Positions 22,190-33,480 of a stretch of 64,000 bases of DNA are shown here, one piece after another. Below the pieces are notes generated by a model. It was given only the letters and a program-made list of their open reading frames with translations. It ran no database searches and was not told the DNA's origin. Position 1 is the first letter of the stretch. Each line of letters opens with the position of its first letter. A program made the translations under genes and the position numbers. This stretch comes from Flaveria trinervia (taxonomy: Eukaryota > Streptophyta > Magnoliopsida > Asterales > Asteraceae): assembly GCA_025506515.1 (NCBI GenBank), contig CM046452.1, positions 39,279,518-39,343,517 of the forward strand, in the 5' to 3' direction.

Positions 22190-23010
22190 ATTTTGATCAA
22201 TTGGTTCAATCGTACTATTGAACCATACGACTGAGTTTAGTCGTACGATTTAGTTCAGGCATATGATTGAGCCTGCGACTAAGCTTAGTCTATGCTATGC
22301 CATGTGACTGGACCAATACGCATGATTCATTCATGCGATTGAATCATGTGCCTGGCTCAATCGTGTGACTCAAGTTCATCAGCATGTCCATTCGCATCTT
22401 TAACTGTTGAACACCATAGATTTGAATCTTGCCAAAACGTGATGTTACACTTCGTGTTTAGATTCATTTGGACCAAAGAGACTTGAAATAGCACTTAGTT
22501 TCATTTAAATCAACATTAGTGTCCATTTAAGTGGTCTATTCTTAATAGTTAGTCTCGGTTCTTGATTTTAACATTATCAGCCCTTTAGGGTTCAATTAAC
22601 ACATTCATTTGAACCTATTTCTGTTTCCAAGTACCTGTAGATGAATGGAATGACAGTTATAATAAAAAACGGAGAGTAATCATAATGATCAAAAATTTTG
22701 GTAGAGTGTGTGTGTATGGGTGGTTTTAGTGAGTTTTTGAAGAGTGGTAGGGTATACGACTGACTAACCCCCTTATTTATATTGTTTTAAGTTTCATTCA
22801 TGCGACTGGACCCATACACATGCTTCAATCGTGTGACTGGGGTTCAGTCGTGCAACTGACTCATACTCCTTCAACCAGTCGTACGATTGGTTCATTCTTG
22901 TGATCCAATCGCATACATGATCCATACTCATGGTCCAATCGTATTGGTTCATACTTATGGTTCATACGTACGATTGGCTCATACTTATGATTCAATCGTG
23001 CGATTGGCTC
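22190..23010. repeat. Inverted-repeat array CAATCG-NN-CGATTG in element C spacer
   Basis: Degenerate copies of TCGTACGATTG and CAATCG in both orientations, separated by GGTTCATAC-like words. The best is CAATCG TG CGATTG at 22993-23006. Others are TCGTACGATT (about 22242), TCGTACGATTGG (about 22889) and TACGTACGATTGG (about 22967). It corresponds in position to the hairpin arrays of A, D and E. Confidence 0.75.
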
Positions 23011-23083
23011 ATACTTATGAATTTGACATCATACACTTTTAAACACTTAAAATTTAGCCTTTGATATATAACATTATGAACAA

Positions 23084-23229
23084 CGATCATCTCAGACATG
23101 ACCTTTTTAACTGAACATCATTTGATCACCCCAAACATGATCATTTTAATTGGAAAACATTTGATCACCTCAGATGTGATACTTTTAATTGAAAAACATT
23201 TGATCACCTCAGACGTGATCCTTTTAACT
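23084..23229. repeat. 40-bp tandem repeat in element C spacer
   Basis: About 3.5 units. Each has an inverted pair GATCAC ... GTGATC around a 7-8-base centre, then TTTTAATTGAAAAACATT. Units start near 23087, 23126 and 23166. Confidence 0.75.
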
Positions 23230-24394
23230 TGTGATTCATAGAGTTCATCTACTTGTATAGTCCGACATCTATGCAAAGCAAATAACAAAGACAGAAAAAC
23301 AATTTGAAATAAAATAAATAAAAAAACATATTTTTGTGTTTTTGGTTTGAGGTGGATTGAAACTTTTTTAAAATCATTTAACCATTTTTCCTCCTAAATA
23401 AAACAGCTTCAAGTTATTTTAATCATTTCCAGAAAGATTCATATGGAATCATACAGGTATATCATAATCATTTGGGACCCTTTTAGATCTATGTGGATAC
23501 TAGATTCTTATTTGTTTAAGAGTCAATAGCACTTGTAGGAAGTCATACTAGAGCTAAAAGATCCTCATAAAGATTTTGACTCTCGAGAGTTGCAGCCACG
23601 ATGATTGTCATTATAGTTGTCCACTTAAATCCATACACAGATTTTTGACTTACATTGGTGACGAGTTAGGTTATTTTATTTCAACAAGCATTTGTGGGTC
23701 TCATACTTATATGGTAATCAACAATCCTTAGGAGATTTTTGAGCGGTCTACGGCTATTTGACAAGAAGAAACTATTCTAAGAGCTTTCAAAGAGATGCCA
23801 AGCCTCAGGTCAGTTCCATCGCACAACAGAGAAGCGCAAACAACAATGAATTATAGAATATTTAGGGTATGCTTATCCTCAGGTCAGTGCCATCGCACAG
23901 CAAAGAGGCACACAACCTATCTTCTTGTTAGAGCACTTTTTCTTTTGCACATAACGCACCAACAACATTTGCCATTAGCTTGATTGCGCTTAACATTTTT
24001 TTCATGTGCCTTGCTCATTTTTATGGTCATCTGAACATATTTTTGGCGTTTATCTTTCTCCTCACCCCTTATTGGAAATGCGTTGATTGTGTTAACCATG
24101 GATAAGATAAGAGACCATTGCAAGTTGAACATATTAGCTTGAATTTGATTCACCAATGAAGTCTACACGTCTATTGTGTTGAATCTACCAACACATCATA
24201 TAATGAACTTGCAACCCCTAGGTCTACTTTCTTTGTGTTACCTCAGTAGCATACCAGTGTACTATCATTTTCCCTTAATTGCGCTTAGACTTCTCAGACT
24301 TGTAATTTGAATATAGCATTTTGAACATTTAAATCCTTTTGATGTCACAAACATTTGTTCCCTATGTACTATCATTTTCCATAAATTTTGAATC

Positions 24395-24700
24395 ATCAAC
24401 AAAGATAGGGGTGTTATAAAATTGCAGCAGAATTATCAACAAAGATAGGGGTGTTATTAAATTGCAAACCGTAGTCTCGCATTTGCTGTTGAATCCAAAT
24501 GATTTGGGAGCAGCTTGCAGCTACAACATATTCAGCTTCACATGTTGACAGAGCAACAGATGTTTGCTTCTTACACTGCCAGGTGACTAACCATCTTCCA
24601 AAGAACTTACATCCTGTTGATGTTGACTTTTAAATCATCTTGCAACCACCATAATACGTGTCACTATACGTTTTAAGCTCAAAGTCATCATCATGAGGAT
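24395..24700 (-). pseudogene. Element C RNase H, C-terminus lost
   Basis: YSDTYYGGCKM (first Asp region, ends 24630), then after a stop the CQCKKQTSVALS-like block and CEAEYVVAASCSQIIWIQQQ, then NTPIFVDNSAAIL. A 23-base segment (ATCAACAAAGATAGGGGTGT...) is duplicated 40 bases apart at 24395 and 24435, and after it the conserved end of RNase H cannot be found. The domain therefore ends at a rearrangement. Confidence 0.78.
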
Positions 24701-25880
24701 ACCACAACCCGAGTGTTGGAGTACCCTTCAGAAAACGAAAGATCCTTTTTACTCCAGTTAGATGATTTACTTTTGGTTTAGCCTGATATCTTGAACAGAG
24801 ACACGTGGCATACATAATATCAGGACGAGAGGATGTGAGGTACATTAGAGATCCAATCATTCCATTGTATATAGTGGCATCTACCAGATCACCATTTTCG
24901 TCGGGTGCCACATCATGGTTCGAGGCAAGTGGAGTTCCAACGGCCGTTACATACTCCATGTCGAACTGACTGAGGATATCTCCTACATATTTGGACTGAT
25001 GCAGGCAGATTCCTTTCAGTGTCTGATCCACCTGTAACCGAAGAACTTCATCTCTCCCATAGCACTCATCTCGAACTCAGCTTTCATCACAGATTTGAAT
25101 TCCTTACTCAAAGCTTCATTTTTGGAGCCGAAGATGATGTCACCCACATATATCTGTACCAGTAGTAAATCATCATCTTTCTCTTTGATGAACAACATGC
25201 AGTCAATAACTCCTCTGCGAAAACCATCTTTCAGCAGATGAGTAGAGAGTTTCTCATACCAGACTCGTGGAGCTTAATGAAGACCGTAAAGAGCCTTGTC
25301 CAGTTTATAAACTCTATCCTCATGATAAGGATCCTCAAATCCTTTGGGTTGACTAACATACACCATTTCACGAATTTCACCATGAACAAATGCACTTTTT
25401 AAATCCAATTTATAAACTTTGATCTTCATGTGGGATGCATAGGCTAAGAAGATACGAATTGCTTCCATCCATACCACTGGTGCAAACACTTCATTGTAGT
25501 CAATGCCTTCGACTTGTCTAAACCCTTAAACGACAAGCTGAGCCTTATTTCTGATTATGACCCTTTGGTCGTCTTTCTTACACTTAAGAACCCATTTAGT
25601 ACCAATCACTTTTGCACCTTTTAGTCTAGGCATAAGAGTCCATACTCCTAACTTCTTGGACTGAAGGAGTTCTTCTTTCATAGCACTAACCCATGACTCG
25701 TCGTTTAAGGCTTCACTTACATATTTTGGCTCAAACTGAGACACAAAACATCGATAAGCACCATCGTGTAGATAACTTTTTTCCATGATTGCGGAATAAT
25801 GAGCTGAGTATAGTTGATTTCGTGTCTGAACTCCCGATAGAACATCCCCAATGATGTTGTCAATGGGATGATGCATATTA
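24701..25880 (-). pseudogene. Element C reverse transcriptase
   Basis: This is a copia RT in at least four open pieces. The entry block is VSEALNDESWVSAMKEELLQ (25780-25720), then GTKWVLKCKKDDQRVIIRNK. FAPVVWMEAIRIFLAYASHM and KLDLKSAFVHGEIREMVYVS lie in 25489-25274, ending LDKALYGLH before a stop. The catalytic motif is YVGD at 25139-25150 instead of YVDD. MYATCLCSRYQAKPKVNHL and FLKGTPTLGLWYP follow. The wording is SIRE-like. Confidence 0.85.
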
Positions 25881-27380
25881 ATTTGAGATCCGGGACTGGT
25901 GGGAACTACTAATTCAGTATCTTGATTTTGAATCCCAGGTTCAGTATCTATGGCTGTTGGAGTATGAGGTTCAGAAGTTGTAGTGGCATCAAGATCAGAT
26001 GCTTGTGTAAGTTTAGGAGTAGGAACCTATTCCTCCTGTTCCACGTTTACAATCTCAACTGTTCCTCCTGAAGGGCTAGAAGTATCGTCTAATAGAGCCA
26101 ATGATGTCAAGTCCGGTGTAGGAGGATTTACAACATCGTACATGATCATTAGAATGAGAAGGAGGTATATTGAAGGACTAGGAACATCCATCATAGTCAA
26201 AGAAGAAGGAAGGTCCTTTTCCAGCAGGGGGTGGTGTATCTGTGGACATCAACATTGCACCACACTTCTACCTGACCCGTTGAATTGTTATAAACTCTCT
26301 TGTCTGGTATACTGTATCCGAGAAAGATACCTTCTTCAGCCTTCTCATAAAACTTCCGAGTCTGAGTCTTCTTTAAGAGCATCCATGATGCTCCAAATGG
26401 TTCGAGATACTCCAAGTTTGGTTTACGTTGCTGGAGCAATTCATAACATGTTTTCCCATGACGTTTGACCATTAAACTCGATTGAGAGTGTAGCATGTGT
26501 TTGCCACCTCCTCGTTCCAAAATTAAATAGGCAGTTTAGAGACGACTAACATTGTTCTTGCTGTCTCGATCAAGCTCCGATTCTTTGTTTCAGCAACCCC
26601 ATTCATCTGTAGAGTGTAGGCAAAAGTAAATTGATGAACAATTCCTTTCTTTCGACAGAATGCCTCCATCCACTGATTCTTGAACTTCGTTTTGTTGTCT
26701 TATGGAATCTTTCTTACTTTTAGCTTGTAGTGTGATTCTAAAGTAGTTACTAGATGTCTGAATGATTCAAATGTCTCTGATTTGGATTTCAGAAACATCC
26801 CCCAAGAGAATCTTGAGTAATCATCTTTTACTACAAAGCAGTACAGATCTCTAGCAATTCTCTTTGTGTAGGCTAGGCCAAAAAGATCCATGTGTAGAAG
26901 CTCGAGAGGAATATCGACATAATTAACTTTTTTTGCCTTGTGAGACTTCTTGCTCTGTTTCCCTTTCTTACATGCTACTAAAAAATCTGGGAGCTGGAAA
27001 TTCTTGATGGTAACTCCATTCACTAAATCATTCTAAACCAGATGATTCATCTTCCTAGGACTAATGTGTCCCATTCTTCTATGCTAGGAGACTGAATCCC
27101 TCTCTGTTGCCTTTGACAAGAAGCATTACATAGTGGACTCAGTTATGGAGATTTTTGATAGATACAAGACATACAAATCATTATATCTTGAAGCTAACAT
27201 TAGAACTTTATCCTCCTCGATAACATGATCCTTCCTCAACATGTAGCACTTCTTGTTGTCAAACACAACTTTTAATCCTTTATCATAGATCTGGAAGACA
27301 GAAAGCAAGGTGTTTTGTAGTTGTTGAACGTAGTTGACCTTGTCAAACTTCACTTTCTCGTTTCCCACTTCGCCTTAAGT
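25881..27380 (-). pseudogene. Element C integrase and linker
   Basis: The LSV-IYDKGLKVVFDNKKCYM block (27330-27240) leads into a damaged zinc region (RRMGHISPRKMNHLV) and VACKKGKQSKKSHKAKKV. LLHMDLFGLAYTK (first Asp; 26920-26880), VVKDDYSRFSWGMFL and GVAETKNRSLIET (Glu; about 26600) are visible. The middle Asp block is broken near 26700 (KIP, stop, DNKTKF). The C-terminal GIFLGYSIPDKRVYN is at 26330-26285. The linker toward RT (25880-26280) is broken. Confidence 0.82.
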
Positions 27381-27560
27381 GGTGATGTAACCTCCTTTCT
27401 TCCCAGCGAATGATACGTGTCCCCATTTAATTTTTTTGACGTTGAAAAGAAGAGACGAATTCCCTGTCATGTGCCTAGACGTCCCACTATCAATTATCCA
27501 GGTATTAGTGATAGTGTTGTAGCGGACACCCTACACATTCAAAGAAATTGATTAGTTCAG
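27381..27560 (-). pseudogene. Element C aspartic protease
   Basis: NTWIIDSGTSRHMTGNSSLL (27511-27452 on minus) carries the DSG active site and the RHMTG sequence typical of copia proteases. Stops lie on either side (for example after the KVK-FD block near 27376). Confidence 0.8.
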
Positions 27561-28240
27561 GTGTGGGACCCAAGCCTTGAATGTCTTGGGTGTCCTAGAG
27601 GAATCACACATCATGAACTCAACCCACTATCCTTCAGAGGATGAGGGCACATCCTTCTTCTTCTTGTTCTCACTATCAGACATATTACTTGATTTTATCT
27701 TCCATAAACCAGTTTTGTGTAAGGCCTATTTGTGGTAAAGAGACAATTGGCTTATGGTTTGAACTTTAGGTTCACTGATACTCTTAGGTGGAGTATTAGA
27801 TCTAATTTTAGAAAATATTGGTTTTTCATCAAAAAGTTCAATTTCTTTTTGGGTGTTTGATAATAAGGACAATTAGGAGAGATATGTCCTCATTTTCCAC
27901 AACTGTAGCATGATCTCCCTTCTACAAATTGAGGAAAATTTTGATGTGGGGTTGAGTTTGGTAGGGCTTTGAGATGTGTCCGGTTGCGTTGTTTCACTTC
28001 TCTTTTAGATGTTTCACCTTCTTTAACAAAATTAATTGTTTTAACATTTTGAACATGTTTAACTTTCATTTTATTTGGACTTTGATGATTAACACATTTA
28101 TTGTTAATTAGATTAGTCATTTTGGGTTCTAAAATAGACGTTTGTGAACCTGACCCTAAATTAACCCTTTTTACTTTATCATCCAAATTCTCAACAGGCA
28201 TATTCCCTTTTGATTTCAAAGCATATTCTATTTTGATACT
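27561..28240 (-). pseudogene. Element C gag C-terminal remnant
   Basis: A Lys/Asn-rich gag tail reading KIEYALKSKGNMPVENLDDK, then further Lys-rich sequence to the zinc knuckle CYSCGK, stop, GHISPNCP (about 27905-27865), whose stop sits between the second Cys and the His. The N-terminal capsid part is missing because gypsy LTR sequence (fragment I) takes over at about 28240. Confidence 0.75.
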
Positions 28241-28799
28241 GTGTTGGGGCCTGCTCACAAATCCCCGACTCATGTCCGAAGACTAACACAGTACCGGAGT
28301 ACGCAATCTGTATCTTGTCTCATGCAATGCCCCCGACTCATGTCCGAAGACTAATACTTTGCCGGGGCCTTCTCACAAACCCCTGAATCATGTCCGAAGA
28401 CTGACACAGTACCGGAATACGCGAAAAGGACCTCTTTCGAATCTATTGCGACACAGGCTCACCTCATACGTGTGCTTGCAAGACTGTCTATACATTCTCT
28501 TTTATTCATTCATTTATTCATGCATGCGTTCATTCATTACGTTCCTCTTTTCATTATCTTCCACTTTACGTTACATAATACTTTCATTACTTTCATTACT
28601 TTCATTAATGTTCAACGCAAAGCCAAGGGAAGACATACATATATAATAAGGAACATACATAAATGTAAACATACACCATCACCATACAGGCAACAACATA
28701 CATGCATAACACACATCAAACATAAGCCATCACATCATAACCAGGCCTATCTTCCTGTTTTACCCATTAAAATCCACTTAGAAAACCATAAGTCCAAAC

Positions 28800-29240
28800 T
28801 GGGCGCATGGGACCTTCCGGGCGCATGAGCATAAAAATTCTAAGTATAAAACAGTCTGGGCGCATGGGCACTGATTGGGCAAGCGCATGACACCTGTTTA
28901 GGCGCATCTCCAACACTTAGTCGTTTCAAGCACTTGGGCGCATGGGCATTGTTTAGGCGCATGGCCAATACTTAGCCGTTTTATTCACTGGGACGCATGG
29001 GCACTGTTTAGGCGCATGGTCCACACTTAGCCGTTTCATTCATTGGGATGCATGGGCACTGCTTAGGCGCATGGCCACACTTGGGTGCATGACCAATACT
29101 TAGCCGCATGGCCAACATGCTGGGCGCATGGGCCACTGTTCAGGTGCTTGACCCACTCTTGGGTGCATGGCCAACACTTAGGCGTCTGGTCTCTCATGCT
29201 GGATGCATGGACAACTGTTTGGGTGCATGAACCACTCTTC
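28800..29240. repeat. GCGCATGGGC minisatellite in fragment I
   Basis: About 20 degenerate units of 20-25 bases around GGGCGCATGGGCACTG/TTAGGCGCATGG with CACTTAGCCGTTT-like inserts. The reverse-orientation counterpart is in the LTR of F (42590-42990). Confidence 0.85.
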
Positions 29241-29244
29241 ATGT

Positions 29245-29249
29245 TCATC
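29245..29249. repeat. Target site duplication of element D, left copy
   Basis: TCATC, identical to 41457-41461 on the far side of element D. Confidence 0.93.
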
Positions 29250-29931
29250 TGTTGGACCAAAAGAACCAATGAGCTAGATCAGAAAAACCTTAAGTCCCAC
29301 AGACGTCACAACAACTGCTGAAGTCCACAACAGCTGAAGACACAAGTGCTGAAGACAAAGTCTGAAGACAAGTACTAAAGACAGTCTGAAGACAAGTGCT
29401 GAAGACAAGTACTGAAGACCAAGTATCAGACATTGTCATAATAGCTGAAGAGGTCTTCTTCAGTAGTTGTGATGGTTTTCTTTCAGTAGTTTTATATTTT
29501 TCTTTTCAGTAGTTTTGTAAAACGACTGAAGAGCTTGTTGTTCAGTTGTTGTAGTTTCAGTAGTTTCTTATCAGTAGTTTTATGTTTTGTACTTAGCACT
29601 CTGATATGTTCTCAGTAGTTGTGAACATTTCAGTAGTTTGTTAAGTTTTAGTTATTTTTGTAATAAATCTGCCAGATGTCACTATCCCGTGATATCAGCA
29701 GTGATTGCACTCTATATAAGGAGTGTCAACCTAATTGTAATCTGTAATGATTGAGCAGAAACATTTGATATTATTGAAACATTCCTTTTCATAGAATATA
29801 TTCTCTCGTTACAACCGTATTTGTTCTTAATGCATACGAATATCAAATTCTTGCTATATTTGTCTAATTCTTGTTCCTATTCCGCTGCGTTACACTCTAA
29901 TCCATCAAACTTGAGATCACTGATCCTGTCA
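29250..29931 (+). repeat. Element D 5' LTR
   Basis: 682 bp from TGTTGGACCAAAAG to CCTGTCA. The first half has many AACTGCTGAAG/AAGTACTGAAGAC copies (29312-29430). The second half has the opposite orientation, CTTCAGTAGTT (29455-29640). The TATA box is at 29713-29720. Confidence 0.95.
29713..29720 (+). promoter_or_regulatory. Element D 5' LTR TATA box
   Basis: TATATAAG lies about 210 bases before the LTR end. The same box is in the 3' LTR at 41235-41242. It would place the transcript start about 30 bases downstream in the LTR. Confidence 0.75.
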
Positions 29932-29933
29932 AA

Positions 29934-29945
29934 TGGTATCAGAGC
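29934..29945 (+). other. Element D primer binding site
   Basis: TGGTATCAGAGC, two bases after the LTR; a perfect match to the complement of the initiator Met tRNA 3' end. Confidence 0.93.
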
Positions 29946-30163
29946 AGGTTCATCATTGATCGATCTAATAATTGATCATTGAAATTTGCTATCCAAGATC
30001 CAAGTTTGATTGAATTAGCATTTTTGCAAGAAACGGTTATAGAGATTGAATTTTCTGTGTTTTTGGTCATTCATCTTGAGATTTATTCTTAGTTTTCATT
30101 GAGTCTGTTGTGGTCTGTGTAAAATCTTTTAAAAGCTTGAATTAAATTGTATTTTGACCTAAA

Positions 30164-33049
30164 ATGACCACTCCTTCCAATGATCCTCACAATACTGGTT
30201 CCTCAACCAAGCCTCTAATGCTGGTTAGGAGTGAGTATAACATATGGCAACGACGAATGCTCCATCACCTGTCTGTTAACATCTCAGGTTGTTGGACATA
30301 TGTGGTACATGGTCCACACAAGCCTATGGAATAACCTGGAAACCAATCAAATGGTTCCGAAGAGGAGGGAGCAATACTCAGATGAGGATAAGAAATTGTT
30401 TGAGATTGATGCAAAAGCCCATGGAATTTTGGCCATGGCACTGCCCAATGAAATCTATTCTGGGCTAATGCATTATGAAACTGCCCATGACCTTTGGAAT
30501 GCCTTGAAAGAACAATTTGGAGGAACAGATGAGGTCTTGGAAAATAATAGAGAAATCCTTGCCTAACAATATGAGACATTCTCTCATAGGAAGGGTGAGA
30601 CACTGACTCAACAGTTTGAGCGTTCTCTTGTTTGATCTCTGAATTAAAAATGGTCAAACATGAGTACACAAATAGCCAGATGAATAACAGATTTCTCAGA
30701 TCACTGCCTGAGAGATGGGACACATATACTATTTTCCTACGCTCCAGTGCAAATTTGGACAAACTATCTCTCACCCAACTCCAACTCCATGGAATTGCTC
30801 ACATTTGAGAGAGATAGAACAGAAACGGAAACTGTCATCATCTGGAAAGCTCACTGATGATTTTGTACCAGGAAGACTGCCTTGGTAAGTCATGAGTCAA
30901 GTATGCAGGATCAGAATGGCACTATGATGAGCATATTGATTTCACCTCAAACAATTTAATCATGCCTTTGTGAGTGTTGATTGTCATTCTGGTAATAATA
31001 GTGACAATCTATGCTTTATCATGGATGATTTGAAGGGCATTGCTGATGATGATTTAGAAGAGATGGATATTTTGAGCCAAATGGCCTTAATCAATATCAG
31101 ATCTCAGAAATTCTACAAGAGAACTAGCAGGAAATTTCCTGGACTCTCTGACAAAACCAAGTCGGTTTTGACAAGAGCAAGTTGAAGTGTCACAAATGCC
31201 ACAGGCTTGGACACTTTGCAAGAGAGTGTAGATCAACTAGATCTAACACTTCTGCACCCTTTTTGACTTTTCCAAATAACAATTCACAATCCAAAGGGCA
31301 ACATTCTGCTGGTTCTAGTCATTCATCACACCCTCATCTCCTGCATATTTTGTTCCTCAGGGTCAAATGCCATATCCTTATCCTTGCTATTATATGCCAT
31401 AGTCAAATCAAGTTCAAGCTCCTATAGTACCACTATCTCATGCACTACCAGAACCTCAACATCTCCATCTCAATCACAACCTCATCACAGCTTCTTCACA
31501 CCTGGAGTCGTTGACTGGAGTAGCTTACCTCATAACTTGTCTGGTCACACTGAGCAATACTATGCTGGTGCTAGTCAACATGGTGGTGAACCCCTTTTGG
31601 AAATCTTGCTCTCATGGCCCTGGAGTCTACTGAGGGTTCCTGTTCAAATGCATCATTTTCACAGGTAACTCAGGTATCTTCAGAGGCTAAAGCCAAGTTA
31701 TGTTCTGAATCATGCATAGCTGCCTTTGTCTCTATTAGAGAGGCAAATGTAGCATTAATAAATCAAAAACTTTAGTTTGAGAAAACCATTTTCAAAAGAA
31801 AAGGTGAGTATGAGTGCTCTTAACAGTAAAAGTGATGAGATTTATAAGCTTAAATGCCAATTAAATGATGAAAAGGCCAAGCTAGAGGTTTTCTGGAAGA
31901 CCACAGGAGTCTCAAAGAAAAACTTGCAGTGACCCAAGTTGAGTGTGAACGCTGGGTCTCATCATGCAAGGGATTTGAAATGCTTCTTAGCAAGCAAACT
32001 GCTTCAAATGTGAAGTTTGGCATTGGTTACAACCATACTGCTCCACCAACAGACTTTACCCTAACTCCATAGTTAAGTCTGAAAGTGAAAGCAATCTCCA
32101 AACCACATTATTGGTGAGTCATTCTCCAATGATAATCTAAGATCAGAGAATGAATCCAGTGTTAAGATCTCACAAATAAATTGACTGATGGTCTAACTAC
32201 TGAGACTCATATGAAGCTGAGTACTTCAGATGTTGTTCCTCATGTACCCAAGTACTGAAAGAACCAACATCTGAAAAGCATTTCAAATCAGTTGAACTAC
32301 AAGGATTAACAACTGCTGAGGAATCCATCAAACAGTCTATTAGGACGGATGGAAAACAGTTGAATTACCAGTCTTCAGCTGTTACAAATCCTTTAGTATC
32401 TATACTGATAGGAGGAAGTACTGAAGATCACACCTTCAGTAGTTTCCACTTCAGCAGTAAAGATGTCCAAGATGAAGAATAAACCATGTGAAATTTGCGG
32501 TAAATTCAATCATCTATCTGATGAATGTTGGTACAAAAAGGGTTTAAAGCTCCAAAGGGATGAGCTCATTAAACTAGAAATAAATAAAATGAAAACTGAG
32601 TTTGAGACCAAGTTTGTACCACAATCATCTCAACCTGATAAACCCAAGGCCTTACCCAATCCACTAAGAAGGATACGGTTTATCAGAAGACAGCTGATAT
32701 TGTTCCTCATGATAAACATAAGACTAAGTCTGTGAAATCTAAGACGGAGGAAATGGTGGGTCAAAGGAACTCATCAAAAACAAGCTCTGGAGTGTCAAAT
32801 GAACTGAAAGCTCGAGCTTAAAATCAGACACAGCTTGTTATGATGGTTCAGCATCTGTTGGGGAGAGTTAACCAACTTGAAGCGACTGTGACCAAACCAC
32901 TGGAGAGGAATTCCAGGTCCAAATCTATTTCAGCACCATCTCCATCTGCATCAGCTGTTAATCATGAGAAACCAGCTATGGTTAAATCTGTTGATAAAGT
33001 CAGTCCCAAAACCAAAAAGGTTTGGGTCTCCAAAGCTAACTAGTTTCTT
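30164..33049 (+). pseudogene. Element D gag polyprotein
   Basis: ATG 30164 follows a 230-base leader. Order: N-terminal capsid part (MTTPSNDPHN; LVRSEYNIWQRRM; AHDLWNALKEQFGG; RSLPERWDTYTIFLRS), acidic DDLEEMDILSQMALINI (about 31050), first zinc knuckle CHKCHRLGHFAREC at 31188-31229, a coiled-coil-like segment with GIGYNHTAPP (about 31800-32060), second knuckle CEICGKFNHLSDEC at 32487-32528, and a basic tail up to protease. Both knuckles fit C-x2-C-x4-H-x4-C. At least eight frame breaks occur, the first at about 30334. Element E has the same order, which suggests the second knuckle is a lineage feature. Confidence 0.85.
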
Positions 33050-33480
33050 ATGATTGTGCAGGGTTCTTCAGCATGCCAAAGAAGCATCTGGTATGTGGAC
33101 AGTGGAGGATCCATGCACATGACTGGGAGCAGCTCTCTTCTTCATGATTACTCTCAGGGAAAGAAGGGACTTGTCTCATTTGGAAATGATGCTAAAGGTT
33201 ACATCATTGGAAAAGGATTTGTGTCTAATGGAGATATTAGATTTGATGATGTCAACCATGTGGAGAATCTCAAATACTATCTGTTGAGTGTCAGTCAGAT
33301 GTGTGACAAAGGACATGTTGCTCTTTTCACAAGCCAGAACTGTAGGATTCTGTCTTCCAAGGTTCAGAGCCTGATTGACAAAGTACTGGATGATAATACT
33401 CTCCTGAAGGCCAACAGGATAGGAAGAGTATATGCCTTGGATCTGTCAAAGAAAATTGAGTTAAGAGGCCATCCATGCTT
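33050..33480 (+). pseudogene. Element D aspartic protease
   Basis: IWYVDSGGSMHMTGSSSLLH (from about 33086) carries the DSG active site. It is followed by GKGFVSNGDIRFDDVNHVEN and LLSVSQMCDKGH, the usual copia link to integrase. This stretch is one of the longest open frames of the element (33050-33559) and runs on into the integrase zinc region. Confidence 0.87.

Larger units (their letters stand above)
22125..24394 (-). other. Element C spacer between pol and aORF
   Basis: About 2.3 kb without a supportable gene. It holds an array of CAATCG/CGATTG inverted repeats (22190-23010), a 40-bp tandem repeat (23084-23229), an AT-rich part, and two copies of a CCTCAGGTCAGT...CCATCGCACA segment (about 23812 and 23878). 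A 79-codon frame at 24156-23917 resembles nothing I know. Confidence 0.65.
20588..28240 (-). mobile_element. Element C: degenerate SIRE-type copia, both ends missing
   Basis: On the minus strand, from right to left: gag remnant (about 28240-27560), protease, integrase, RT, RNase H (to about 24395), a repeat-rich spacer, and the aORF (22124-20588), which is cut by element H. No LTR is visible. The 5' LTR, leader and gag start are lost at the junction with gypsy fragment I. The continuation beyond H is not in the window. Frames are heavily broken. Confidence 0.85.
28241..29249 (-). mobile_element. Element I: gypsy LTR fragment, part 1 (interrupted by element D)
   Basis: On the minus strand this is homologous to the LTR of element F: ACGTAAAGTG followed by an AT-rich, AATGAAAG-like stretch, then AGTCTTGCAAGC, matching F around 43150-43255. 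It also has the same GCGCATGGGC minisatellite (28800-29240). At 28254-28410 there are three copies of a segment with ACTCATGTCCGAAGACTAA. The downstream end of the LTR (GGGCCTTACA in F) is missing where element C begins. It resumes at 41457. Confidence 0.72.

Noticed and set aside
23917..24156. 79-codon minus-strand frame in element C's spacer
   Set aside because: I recognise no family, it lies among repeats, and there is no second copy in the window to show conservation.
29063..29321. Short frames on both strands in the GCGCATGGGC array
   Set aside because: Translations of a minisatellite in a gypsy LTR fragment, without independent support.
29934..29945. tRNA gene signal at TGGTATCAGAGC sites
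   Set aside because: These are 12-13-base primer sites next to LTRs; no cloverleaf surrounds them.
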